From Nematostella vectensis (lineage: Eukaryota; Cnidaria; Anthozoa; Actiniaria; Edwardsiidae): 64,000 nt of DNA. Positions 39,178 to 48,975 of this stretch are shown one piece after another (the stretch's first letter is position 1; each line of letters begins with the position of its first letter). The position numbers and the translations under genes were made by a program. The DNA lies in contig NC_064040.1 in assembly GCF_932526225.1 (NCBI RefSeq), positions 3,817,681 to 3,881,680 on the forward strand. The letters run 5' to 3'. The notes beneath the pieces were generated by a model. That model was not told the origin of the DNA, searched no databases, and saw only the letters and a program-made list of their open reading frames with translations.

Positions 39178-42100
39178 GTGGATGCTACTCTTCGGGGCCA
39201 AGACATAAGCGCCGGTGTTTACCAGGAGATACGAGATCTTGGTGGAGCAGGTGTCATTGCTCTAAAGCCGGTTATGCTGGGGCCTGACGCTAATGACGAC
39301 GGCTCGGTGTGGTGGGTCTCGAACGAGCGAGGGTCTCTGAGGGCAAACGCAGTGCTGCCACTGGTGCTCGAGATGGTAGACCCCGACCGGCGTTACAGAC
39401 TCTTCACGGTCGTTGGTAAGGCCCCCGCAGAGCCATTGGCGCCAATCACGGAGGAGGAAGGGCGCTCGGAGCACAAGATTGGTGAGTCGTTAGTCAAAAG
39501 AGGGGACCAAATCACAGTCGGCGCCCTGGAAGGTATCGATGCGGTATTTCGGAGAATGGACGAGAGTACCTCGTCTACGTGAGATACGAGCTTCGCCCTT
39601 TACCTGAGCAAAATGGGGAGCCTGGACCAATGTTTGAGCGAGAGGGGGGTGACGCCTTCGCTAACTGTGTTGTGAGTTATGTTGCCGACTTCTTGAGGAA
39701 TCGCGGCACCTCGCGCTCCCTCGGTCTAACCAAGACACGAGGCAAGATCCTCGAGCGATATGACAAGATGCTGGCCACTACGGGATGCACCAAAGAAGAC
39801 CTCTTTGAGATGGAAAAGAAGCTCGAGGTAAAGCTAGTAGCCCTGGGCAACGTTATTTGGGACTCGGGAAAGTACAAGACTAAGGCGAGGGTCACTATCC
39901 CTTGCCACAACAACCACGCCTGGGCGGAGCTTCCGACCGAACCACCTACGATCACGAGCGTCCACGGCCTAGACTTCGAGGCTGAGGAGGAGCTTCGTTC
40001 GTTATGTCAGGAGAAGGCAGCGCTTCGCGCTACCAGTGCCGCAACAAAAACGCGCGAGGCAAAAGTGCGAGAGGTGCTCATTCGCTTTATAAACAGGGCG
40101 ATCCCCAGAAGCACGTGGATCTGGCTGTGCGGGCGCGTCATAGTCACGCACGAAGGCAAACTGTACCGATCGAGACAGGACGGAGCGGCTATAGACAGGG
40201 CGTTAACAGACGAGACAGGATATGACCCTCAATGGCTCCCTGATGATCACACAGCCTAGCAAGAGTACACTAAAGCTACGCACTCGATGGGCGGCGCAAT
40301 AGGGTATCGCTTCAAGAAGTGGACCCAAAGAGAGAACATCAGGCCAACGCCTCTTAAATACAGGGACGTCTGGCGAGCGGCGCAGGTCCAAAGTGTGGAA
40401 TAGCAAGGAAAACTTAGGGGCGCAGCCTCATGCGCACATCGACATGCGTGCGGCGTACCTAGGATGCGAGGACAGTGTCTTCGGCGGCGCCTCGGACGCC
40501 ATTGGTTTGGTACGGAAATACGGCTCCCTACGAACGTGTAACGTATCGCGGATGTTGTGGGACGGCCATTGAGCGAGGTTCTTCAACTAACCGGGACCAT
40601 TCAGCTGACCGAGTGGGCGTTCTCTGAGGCCTGCAGCCCATACACTTCCGGGAGGGTAGGGCAGCACTTGGAACAAAACGAGGGCTGGATCACAACGCCA
40701 GAGCTCAAAGACCTGTTAGACTCGGGTGAACTCGTCATGGCCACGGCGAGGGAGGTGTTGTATAGCGTCGGAAAAAAGGAATCCATCAAGTTCCCCCACT
40801 CCATCGCGTGCCGCCCCGGCGGCGAAGACTCGCAGTACCCTGACGGTCGAGGTCTCGCTGTCCGTTTCGTAGGCAAGTGCGCTCGCCATGGCGACGAGTC
40901 CTCGATCGTAGCCCGCGACCGTGAAGAAGCCGCGTATCTGACATACCTCCTTACGGGCACCGACCACTTACTTAACTTCGAGCATGCCGAAGGGGCTCAT
41001 CTGATCCAATACAAAGACGGTGTCCGGCGCTCACAATGGTACCATATCAGGGCCTTCGTCTTGGCGTACAAAAACATAGCGTTGCGACGCATGTTGAGGC
41101 GGATCCCTCGCGAAGACGTCCTCCGAGTGTGCACAGATGCCATATACGCAAAGGCGGTGCCCAGTGGTGTAAAGCTCGTGGAGCGAAATCCGAGGTATGG
41201 AGAGTGGCTCCATAAGAAGCCTGGGTACGAGTGGCGACCCGAAGCGGCTTGGGGTCCGAAGAAGTCGGGGAGCTTGGCCAGGGAGCCAAGCACTGCGCCG
41301 TGTCTGCCGTGCGATCTAGTGGCCGCAACCTCTGCAAAGATGTATCTAGCCGGCCAAGGAGGATCGGGGAAGACCGAGTGGGCGGTGAGCATGTTCCGCG
41401 GCCGCAACGTTGTGGTGCTCACCCCCTCGCCCACGACCATCGCAACAACCCGCGCCTCGCGGTGAAGGCTCAAACCTACCACCACTACCTCTGCATACCA
41501 GCGGAGAGGCCGATAGAGGAGTGGAGACCTTCCGAGCTGGGGCACAAACTCGGCCGTCTCGCAGAAGTAATCATCATTGACGAGTGCTGTAAGGTACAGA
41601 CTAAAGTGCTACGCGCCATCCTAGGGTATCTCGCCACGCGGCCGTGTCAGATAGTGTGTTGTGGCGACTATCGGCAGGTCCCGCCCTGGGGAGATAAAGA
41701 GGGGCCTCACGATATGCTCAAGGAGTGGGCACAAGGGAACATCCGCTGGTTCGAGTCCGACTACCGCTGCCTGTGTGAAGACTGCGGAAAGCCGTACAGT
41801 ACATGCGACTGCGGCTCTGCCGCGCCCTCCTCCAGGCTTCACGACATAAAGGGCCGGATTTGGTGTCAGCCAGATTCCCAACAGCTTGAGGTGTTTCGAG
41901 AGGAGTGGGATGGGGTGGCGTTCGACGCGGCGATCGAGCAGGCCCACCCAAGCGATATGTGGGTGTGCTCGACCAACAAGATGGGGGCTCTTGTTCAGCA
42001 GCGATTGGTAGAGCACCACAGGAAAAGCTACCCCCGATTGCCAGCAACCATCCGCTTTGACCCCGATCCTAGCATCGCGCATCGTTATCGCAAGCAAGGG

Positions 42101-42388
42101 CGGCCGGTGCCCGTGCCAGGCAAAAGGGGTGAGAAGGTCGACGCGTACAAAGGCACGGTAGTCGAGGTTCCTCTCGACGCGGTCCTTAACGGGCTTCCCC
42201 TCGAGTGGAAATACGCGGGCTGGGGGACAGTCCACCGGGTGCAGGGCAAGACTATCCAGACTCCAAGACGTTTGTTTATCATAGACCACAGTTTAGAGGG
42301 CTGGATCACGAATGCTGTATACACCGGCATCTCCCGCGTGCGGCGCGCCGACCAGATAGTCCGCGTGATCCCCCCCCCCCCCCGATAA
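39178..42388 (+). pseudogene. Broken polymerase-like + SF1 helicase gene of the PLV element
   Basis: Consecutive frames are 39,178-39,582, 39,579-40,259, ~40,380-40,571, 40,557-41,465 and 41,231-42,388. Part 2 has a CHNNHAW block after a helical region, as in N-terminal parts of transposon/virus family B-like polymerases. Around 40,440-40,460 is IDMRAAYLG, a motif A-like D..xxY. Around 41,130 is VCTDAIYAK, a motif C-like TD. The C-terminal third is an SF1 (Pif1/RecD-like) helicase: Walker A AGQGGSGKT, Walker B IIIDEC, GDYRQVPP, a Cys cluster CEDCGKPYSTCDC, and late motifs HRVQGKTI and YTGISRVR. Breaks are frameshifts near 39,580, 40,394, 40,571 and 41,455 and an in-frame TAG at 40,257-40,259. 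The helicase is secure; the polymerase call is tentative. Confidence 0.65.
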
Positions 42389-42774
42389 CACCCCCGGTGC
42401 CTTGGTTCCCACAGGACTGCAGGCTACGCCCAGTGAAGAGCGCATTATAGCGCGAATCAAGCGATACGCTATAGACAACAAGCAAAAGGGTCGCACAAAG
42501 TACACGGGACCGCACCACGTTCTGACGGTAGACCACGTACTCGGCATGATTGCTGCATGCTGCTGCATGATTGGTCTGTGGTACTCAGCTTCTGCTTCAG
42601 GGGTACACCAAGAGTCATCCCCAATGCGTCAGTATCGACCGGCTGGACGACAGTCAGGGTCACTACAAGTGGAATGTCAGACTCACGTGCCTTAGCTGCA
42701 CAAGCGCTGATCACGCTAGCGTCACGCTACGCAACTGCGAACGCGTGAAGCCGTGCTTAGAGTACGCCGTGTAA
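42389..42774 (+). pseudogene. HNH-endonuclease-like domain, probably fused to the helicase
   Basis: After a 14-C run at 42,370-42,383 the open frame changes. It reads a basic helical stretch (SEERIIARIKRYAI) and LTVDHVLGMI, then, after another shift near 42,550-42,570, CGTQLLLQ, CVSIDRLDDSQGH and NVRLTCLSC. The order C..C, (S)IDRL(D), GH, N, C..C is the HNH/Vsr-like zinc-bound nuclease pattern. A one-base change in the C-run would join it to the helicase frame, suggesting one multidomain protein. The 3' end overlaps the end of the convergent integrase gene by about 60 bp. Confidence 0.5.
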
Positions 42775-43650
42775 TACAAAACTGGCTGTCCGGGCTCCAT
42801 GACCCTCTTTAGTATTGGGTATGCCTTGCTTGTCCACCACGGGTCCGTCGCTCGCCGTCGGCCCTTGTCCTGAAGGTCTTCCTCGTTTACGGCGATGTAC
42901 ACCTCCGTTCCGACCTCTAAAGGGGGCTTTTCGGCTTTGAGAGGCACGCGCCTCAGCTTTATGGCGTCTTTAGGCGAAAAGCCAGTCATGCGAGTCTTCG
43001 TTGCGTTTATGTCCGAGATGACGATTGCCAAAGCAGTAACCCACTCGCTGTTTTTTTCTCGCCGGATGCAAGCTCCTTCGAGTACTGCGCACGAAATAGG
43101 CGCTGTGCCAGCCAGCGATGGAAAGACTCGGCGAAAGCTTGGCTCCTGTGGTGCCCTGGCTCAGCCCGTCGGACCTCCACCCCGTGGTCTGTTAGGAGCT
43201 TTGTGGTAGCACCCTTGAACTCAGTGCCGTCATCAACCATGAGGACTTTAGGCCATGTGAGAGGTCCCTCTGCATAGATGTCAGCGAGTTCGCGGGAGAC
43301 GACGGCCGCGCTCTTAGTCCTCAGTGGGCGGGCGGCTTATATCGTGAAGCAACGTCAACGACAGTCAGGGCATACTTGTACCCGCGGTCGGTTGGCAAGA
43401 ATAGCAGGTCCGACTGGTGGATACGGTTTGGTATCTGTTCCGAGAAGTGGGCGTAGGTAGTCGGAGGAGGGGGTGTCTGTGTGTAGCGATGGGGCTGCGA
43501 GCTTACCCACTTGCGCACTCGATCTATGGAGATTGAGCCCTTAGGAAGTTTGGCATGCAGAGCGGTCACTCCCTGGAAGCCACCTCTGGCGTAGTATATA
43601 GGACGAAGGAACGCATCGAGTTCTTCGTCGGACATGCGCTTCGCCGCCAT
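42711..43650 (-). pseudogene. Retroviral-type (rve) integrase of the PLV element, two frameshifts
   Basis: The ATG is at 43,650 and the final TGA at 42,711. The catalytic D, D, E residues are visible: HQSDLLFL, then VDDGTEF, then AFAESFHRW, with about 34 residues between the last D and E. A chromo/SH3-like basic C terminus follows. Polinton, PLV and adintovirus integrases are of this class and catalyse strand transfer of the terminal repeats. Breaks are a shift near 43,335 between the first D block and the second, and another at the 7-T run 43,051-43,057 downstream of the catalytic core. Both are single-base shifts, so sequencing error or recent decay are equally possible. Confidence 0.8.
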
Positions 43651-44016
43651 TACGTGTCGGCAATGTACTGCAACAGGTGTATCAGTCTCAAACAGGCGGT
43701 TGCCGTCTGCTCGGGTAGTGCCGAGGTGGTCTTTCTGAGGTCGTTAGGCCCTCAGAGAACGACATTGGCGAGCCTCTTAACGCACTCCCTGTCTGCGCGC
43801 CACAACTCGAGGCTTCGGTTAGCAATTTCACCAAAGCTACATAACCCACCCATCGACGGCACCTTCGGTGTCGCTCGCTTAGCAGCGGCTGCTACCTCGT
43901 GCATAGCACTCCACAACTGGTCTGCAATCATCATATACGTATACGTATACGTATACGCATGCGCATACGCGCAGTATGGAAAAAGGCCGCCTAGATGCAG
44001 CGCCGGAACGGCTGCT

Positions 44017-44147
44017 TCACCGCAGCAAGCGGCTAGCTGTGTAGCCGATGGCGAGAGCGCCGGCGCCAATGTACGCCAACTCGGCGTTTTTCTGCGTTTT
44101 GCTGGGGATGTAGTAGTCGGACAGCTCAGGAGCCGGTGTTCACATGA
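44017..44147 (-). pseudogene. Possible small membrane-peptide remnant of the PLV element
   Basis: A minus-strand stretch reads PELSDYYIPSK, then a hydrophobic segment AYIGAGALAIGYTASRLL and a stop at 44,019-44,017. A single transmembrane helix is plausible. No clean start exists; the nearest ATG is followed at once by TGA. A TATACG hexamer run lies just downstream (43,936-43,962). Confidence 0.3.
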
Positions 44148-44181
44148 CGTGCTACGTGTAACGCACCGACGGCTAAAGCCA

Positions 44182-44592
44182 TCAAACGACCGCAGCGTAG
44201 AGAAGGCTTCCGCACAATGTGCGGAGCTCGTTGTTGATGATGTAGTCGGACACTAGGTCATTGTGAAGATCGACCACACTGTCTATCGGCAGCGCCATGC
44301 CTACTAGCTTGGTCGTACGCTTCAGAAAGCTGTCTGCCAGGGCGTCTGCAGTCCGGCCTGCTAGAGCGGTCTCGTATCGCTTCTTGTACTTCCTCACCTC
44401 CTAGGCGCTCATGCGTTTGACGTCGTCGTGAGTCAGGGCCTTGCCTACCATTTCTCTCGACTTCCCCGAGGCTACGAGAATCGCGATTTTCTCCCTCGCG
44501 TCTGCTACCTCAGTTTGCTCACCTCCGGTTGCCGTTCCGGCAGGGCCGGCGGCGCCCCCCTCAAGAAGACTCTCAAAGTATTCGTCGCTCAT
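44182..44592 (-). pseudogene. PLV-element small protein with an in-frame amber stop
   Basis: Starts at ATG 44,592 (MSDEYFESLLEGG) and has an acidic, glycine-rich head and a helical region (VADAREKIAILVASGKSREMVGKAL). TAG at 44,403-44,401 interrupts it, but the same frame stays open for 73 more codons (basic KYKKRYETALAG, then a helical tail) to 44,182. The full reading would be about 136 residues. I do not recognise it. Position next to the ATPase and capsid suggests a virion-associated or assembly role (inference). Confidence 0.45.
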
Positions 44593-44677
44593 CGTGCACC
44601 CCTGCCGTGGCTAAGGTGCAACACGTGTGATCAATGCGTTATGCCCTAGGGCATACGTGGGCGGTGGTTTACTGCGC

Positions 44678-45277
44678 TTACCGTTCAACTAGGGCGATGA
44701 CATAAGGGTGACGCAAGCAAAACTCTAACTTCGAGAACTTTTTCGACTTGAGGGTCTTCATGTACTCTATCATCTTCTCTTCTGAGAGCTCCGCGCCGTA
44801 GTCATGCAGGATAGCTTTCATGTCCGCCTTGCTCGGGGCATAGAAGACCACCAAGGCCGCGATGTTCTCACGGAACGGCTTCGTGATGCTGGTGAGCTGC
44901 TGCGTGACCCACACGCTAATACCCACGTGGCGCGCGCTGAACGCCAAGTTGACGAGCTGGTCAGAGCGCCTCTTTACGTCTTTCGAGGCCGCAAAGTCGT
45001 CCAGTATGATTAGCGTATTAGTGCCTTCGAAGACAGCGGAGACAAACCTCAGCAGTATGTCGATCTGACCCGCCTCAGGTGTGATGACAAACAGACGATT
45101 GTCGCCCACGCCGAAGCCGTCGTATGTTTTGTTGTAGACAAAGGTAGGGCACATGAGTACGATGTAGTCAAACATGCCCCGGAAAGGGCCGCGCAGCCGG
45201 TCCACTATGAATCGGGTCTTCCCGCATGACGACGGGCCCACAATGAGAGCGTTAAATGGGATGTTTTTCGGGTCCAT
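44678..45277 (-). CDS. FtsK/A32-like genome-packaging ATPase of the PLV element
   Basis: An intact 199-aa frame. ATG at 45,277 is the first in frame, since upstream reading continues only to a TAG through a GTG. Walker A is GPSSCGKTR (residues ~15-23), Walker B is LIILDDFAAS, followed by a polar motif WVTQQLTS typical of the HerA/FtsK A32 clade. Such ATPases pump viral DNA into the capsid in Polintons, PLVs, virophages and poxviruses. It follows the capsid gene by 41 bp on the same strand, the usual capsid-ATPase adjacency. No break is seen, in contrast to its neighbours. Confidence 0.85.
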   Translation of the reverse strand: MDPKNIPFNALIVGPSSCGKTRFIVDRLRGPFRGMFDYIVLMCPTFVYNKTYDGFGVGDNRLFVITPEAGQIDILLRFVSAVFEGTNTLIILDDFAASKDVKRRSDQLVNLAFSARHVGISVWVTQQLTSITKPFRENIAALVVFYAPSKADMKAILHDYGAELSEEKMIEYMKTLKSKKFSKLEFCLRHPYVIALVER

Positions 45278-45317
45278 ACCGCGCTGCCGCAGCGCTTCGC
45301 GCACTTCGTGTCTGTGC

Positions 45318-46556
45318 TCAGTATTGTATGGACTCTAGCTTTCCGTTCATAAGGTTCATTTGGGCGTCGGCCACCACAAACACGTGACAGTTTACGGTAC
45401 CCGTGCCGCTTGCCGTGCGTTTTATCCCGAGGTGCACACCGTCGCGGGTATTGACCAATCGGAGACCACCCCCATGGATAGCACTGTCGTCCGTCGTTCG
45501 AAGGTAGATCCACAGAGCAAACTTGTTATCGCCATAGAACGACTCAGGGCCGACCGCCGGGGCGGCAGGTGCTCCGCTGTGCCCCTCGGGGAGGGGCGGA
45601 CGAACTGCCTTTTCGCCTCCCTCCAGAAATCCGTGAGTCGCAGCCCCTGGCTGAAGACCTTGTTTGGCATGCCGTCGATTGTAACGCGAACGCTCTTGAT
45701 GTCGGTGTAAACGAACTTCTCAGAGTCGCGAGCCCCTGCCGTGTATGGCTCCACAAAGAGGAGCAACAGACCACTCATAGACCTTCGGGGCAGGTTGACA
45801 CTCTCGTTGATTATGCTGTCCGTCCCTTTGCTAATCGCGAAGGTCTTGTGGAGGTTCACTTGCTCGTAGAAGAACGTTGTGCCGTTTTGGTAGGCGGCGG
45901 CTGCAGACCGGGCGAGGTTGTCGTCCCTCAGGCTTTCGTATTCCAGCTCTAGATTTTTTATGCCATAGGATAATTTGGTAGCATCGCTTCCGACTACTAC
46001 CTGGTCAACCGTTGCGAGCGTGATCTCGAAGAGCAGCGCCTCGGAGAGCGCCCTTGGGTACAGTACGCCGTGGTCCATCAGCAGAGAATGGTCTAGTGGG
46101 ATGGTGTACTTCGCCCCGTAAGCTGCGTTTAGAGCGTTCTCCTTGGCGTTACTAGTCGCTTTATCGCCAGCCTTGGAGCGAAGCTTGCGCATGTTTTCTG
46201 ACTGTATGCCCTGCTCCAGGCGGTCCTCTCTCCCGATCTTTGACAGGTGAAGCTCCTCATACGTCTTGAAGACATCGTAGTGGTTGGTGTCCTGGAGCGT
46301 TTCTCCTGCAAACGTGATTTTCAGGCAGCTCACGAGATTTCGACCGACGTTGTTCACGACGGTATTATTTGCTTGGCCTGAGATGGAGAGATCGAAACCG
46401 ACCCTCAAGGAGCCAGGCACGGGCGTGACGCCTTCCGATAGCTTTTTGACCGCCACATATAGCGTTGAGAGTGACCCGGTGAACAATTCTTTCGGCTTTC
46501 AACCCCAGAGGAGGTCTGGGTGTTCGTTGGGGGTCAAGTTTATCGCTGACTGACAT
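45318..46556 (-). pseudogene. Major capsid protein candidate (double jelly-roll type), frameshifted
   Basis: Beta-rich product of roughly 410 residues if breaks are ignored. It starts at ATG 46,556, shifts frame near 46,500, is open to about 45,570, then shifts again. The last ~75 residues (ending at TGA 45,320-45,318) contain ALWIYLRTTDDSAIHGGGL and VNCHVFVVADAQ, which recall the C-terminal strand pattern of PLV/adintovirus-type capsids. Central motifs are GFDLSISGQANNTVVN and FYEQVNLHKTFAI. Adjacency to the packaging ATPase supports the call. The fold assignment is inference; a structure prediction would settle it. Described only as broken. Confidence 0.6.
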
Positions 46557-46661
46557 TCCTATTACGTATATTATATATACATAAAGTACGAAGCAGCGTG
46601 GCTATGGTGCGGACTGTTAGACATGTCTAATATAGCGTAGCACGAGTTATGCGCACGCATC
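46557..46661. promoter_or_regulatory. Divergent promoter interval inside the PLV element
   Basis: About 105 AT-rich bases separate the leftward capsid start (46,556) from the rightward frame at 46,662. It contains TATATTATATATACATAAA, TATA-like in both directions, in an otherwise GC-rich element. Confidence 0.5.
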
Positions 46662-47607
46662 ATGGGTGATGTTGACGTTGACATTGACGATACCTTACCT
46701 GGTGTGTCCGCCGATCGCGGAGCGGGGGACGACGAGACGACGCCCCGGGTCCCGTTTGACCCCGACGATGGGGAGTCGATCCCAATGACGAGCACGTCAT
46801 CGCGTATGCGCGAAGCGCAACGCAAACGAGCGCTGAAACCTCGTTCACCACAGAGGGTGCAGCGACAAGACTCGGTCTCCAGTCCCTTAGGGAGAAATAC
46901 CCAGACCCTAACGAGAATCTGATACGGTTCCAGTCAGACCGGAGGGGAAAGACGCTAATACAGCTTCGCAACCTCGACAAAGGAGGTTGGACTAAACCAA
47001 GACAGCTGTTCAATGAGAACGGGGGCGTTCGACAGGACGTTGCAAAGCTGAAAGGCTTCAAGCTGGCGATGGGGTCCGTGGCAGAGATAGACGCGGTCAT
47101 CCAGGAGAACACAGAACGAGTCCTAGAGCTGCAAGGGGTGGTAGCCACAGACAGGGAGACCATCGACGACCCTAACACGTCAGAGAGTCGCCACCAAGAG
47201 GCCCTTGAGCGCAACGAGGAGAGGCTATCCGAGATTGACGAACTAGAACGCGAAAACCGAGAGCTCGAGAACCAAAAGCCGCTAAGATAGCGCATCAAAG
47301 CCATTTTCAAAAAGTACGCTTTACCGTCACCGCTTTCGGGTTGGCCGTAGCGACGACGATCGCGGGCATTGTGACATCGCTCGGCAAGTCGCTCTCCTCC
47401 GTGGCCAAAGGGGTCGGTAACGGTCTTAAGGCTATCGGGAAAAAGCTAGGCGAGCTTCTACCTGGGCTAGTAGGCAGCATCGCGAACTTCGTGTTTAAGG
47501 CTGCAGGAGAAGCGGTGAAATTCCTTGGCGAAAATGCGTGGCTGCTGATTCTAGCCGTAGCCGCGTTCTTGGTTCGTCGAATGCAAAGCAATCATCGGAA
47601 CAAGTAA
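46662..47607 (+). pseudogene. PLV virion-type protein: acidic head, coiled coil, membrane tail; broken
   Basis: The first frame (ATG 46,662) is Asp-rich (DVDVDIDD) and then basic. After a shift near 46,840 a second frame runs to TAG 47,288-47,290 with a coiled-coil end (ERNEERLSEIDELERENREL). The same frame continues RIKAIFKKYA before another shift into 47,341-47,607. That part has a glycine/lysine amphipathic block (KGVGNGLKAIGKKLGELLPGL) and a hydrophobic helix (AWLLILAVAAFLV). The order recalls multi-copy PLV-like proteins in cnidarian genomes, but I cannot name a family. A capsid-lining or membrane-active role is inference. It overlaps the convergent minus-strand gene by 16 bp. Confidence 0.5.
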
Positions 47608-48314
47608 TACGCCGCGGCCACCGCGAGTGCCGACAACCCCGCCTTGAGGGCGGTGTGGTCACCTTTTTCGCCCGGTCCGAGCGCGCTTGCCGTTCCGGCG
47701 GCAGTCATGCTATGCGCAGCATGCATACGTGGAGAGGGGGCAGGCGCCGCGCCCTCTGCGTGCACTTTCGCAGGGGCGGAAGCCTTTCTTCGCACCTCGC
47801 GGTCGATCCCCGGATCAGTCACGTGTTGCACCCTAGGATACCCACCGGCCATGTTATGAGCACCGACTGGCTTTGTCTCGGTGTTGATCGCGTTTGCGCC
47901 GAGCGTCATGGAGTCTGTGGCTTTCTGCAGCTTATTGTTGTAGCCCACGACGCTTTGCGTGTTTATCACCAGATCGCTCGGCATCAGCCACACTCCTGGT
48001 GCGACCGCAAGACTCAGTCTCACCTTGGCCTCCTGCACGGCTAACTGGTACCTTTGCACGCTTTGAGCGATGTCGTTTTCTACGATCGCCTCTTTAAGCA
48101 GCTTCGTGAACTCCGCCTGCGCCTCCATGGCCGGCCCACCGGCCCCCGCAATAAAGGAACGGACGTTTACCTGCGCGCCAAGCACTGTGTAGACGAACGC
48201 CTCGACCGAGCGATCGAGTCTTCCTAGCCCTGCTTTTGTCAGCCCCTCACTTTTGGGAGGCGCAAACCAGCTATATTGCACGCCCCCGTGGTCGTCGTTG
48301 CGTATGAAACCCAC
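47592..48314 (-). CDS. PLV-element protein with C-terminal transmembrane helix
   Basis: Open minus-strand frame of ~240 codons ending AYYLFR and TAA. The only start-like codon is GTG at 48,314, and the frame stays open upstream to about 48,390, so the true start is unclear. An ATG at 48,400 is in another frame. It has a helical middle (EFTKLLKEAIVENDIAQSVQRYQLAVQEAKVRL), a proline/alanine-rich linker (SAPAKVHAEGAAPAPSP) and a tail LKAGLSALAVAAAYYLF. Fibre, minor-capsid or membrane-anchored virion protein are options; not recognised. Its 5' end overlaps the 5' end of the opposite penton-like frame. Confidence 0.45.
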   Translation of the reverse strand: MGFIRNDDHGGVQYSWFAPPKSEGLTKAGLGRLDRSVEAFVYTVLGAQVNVRSFIAGAGGPAMEAQAEFTKLLKEAIVENDIAQSVQRYQLAVQEAKVRLSLAVAPGVWLMPSDLVINTQSVVGYNNKLQKATDSMTLGANAINTETKPVGAHNMAGGYPRVQHVTDPGIDREVRRKASAPAKVHAEGAAPAPSPRMHAAHSMTAAGTASALGPGEKGDHTALKAGLSALAVAAAYYLFR

Positions 48315-48372
48315 CTGCTTCGCACTATTGTCCGTCCCACCTTCGTCGCTAAACAGATTCCGGCAGTGCTCG

Positions 48373-48959
48373 CTGTTTAACAGCTGGTATAATCTCGAGC
48401 GGGAGCATCAGATAACGACTAAAGCCGCCCTCCCGCCCGTCGCTACTCTGCCAGCCAGGCACCACACGGCCGAGTCCATCGTGGAAACGATCAACCGCGC
48501 TGAAAGCAAGATTCTGACCGCGAAGCTGGATCCCCTCAGCGGGAAGATCGCGCTCATGTCCAATGGCGTTGCGTTCTTGAATGCCGAGCTTTGCGCACTA
48601 TTTGGCCTAGAGGCTAAAGACGATCAGTTGGGGGAGCGGGGCCTCGCACTGCCCTTGGGGGGGGGGGGGTGCCCCCACTTAAGGTGGCTTTGCCGAAAAT
48701 AGAGGCCCTCTACATCTGCTGCGATATCGTAGACCGCACGCAATGCCTCTCCTTAGGCGAGCCTTCAAACGTTCCCGCTTGCCTAGAAACCCGCGGTAGG
48801 CCACACGAGAAAGTCGTCTATGGACCCGACATCCCCGTTTGTGCCGCAACATCTTCCTCTGAGTTTGTCTCGAGTATCCAAATATGGATCAGGGATGACC
48901 GCGGTAGACGGGTGGACTTTAAGGGCAACTCTGTTCGCCTTGTATTAGAGCTAACCTAA
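48373..48959 (+). pseudogene. Penton (single jelly-roll) candidate, 5'-truncated and frameshifted
   Basis: The readable part starts near NSWYNLE (about 48,375), continues RHHTAESIVETINRA and KIALMSNGVAFLNAELCALFGL, and shifts at the 13-G run 48,657-48,669. It then reads LPKIEALYICCDIV, VYGPDIPVCA and SIQIWIRDDRGRRV to TAA at 48,957-48,959. The block order (W/N turn, helix ESIVETIN, ALFGL, YICCD.V, IxIWIRD..G) matches a recurrent penton-like protein of invertebrate PLV elements as I know them. The usual N-terminal strands are missing and that place is covered by the opposite gene. Confidence 0.5.
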
Positions 48960-48975
48960 GTCCGACATAACAAGC

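Noticed and set aside
46660-47310. Minus-strand 216-codon Ser/Arg-rich frame
   Set aside because: Antisense shadow of the Asp/Glu-rich coiled-coil PLV gene on the plus strand.
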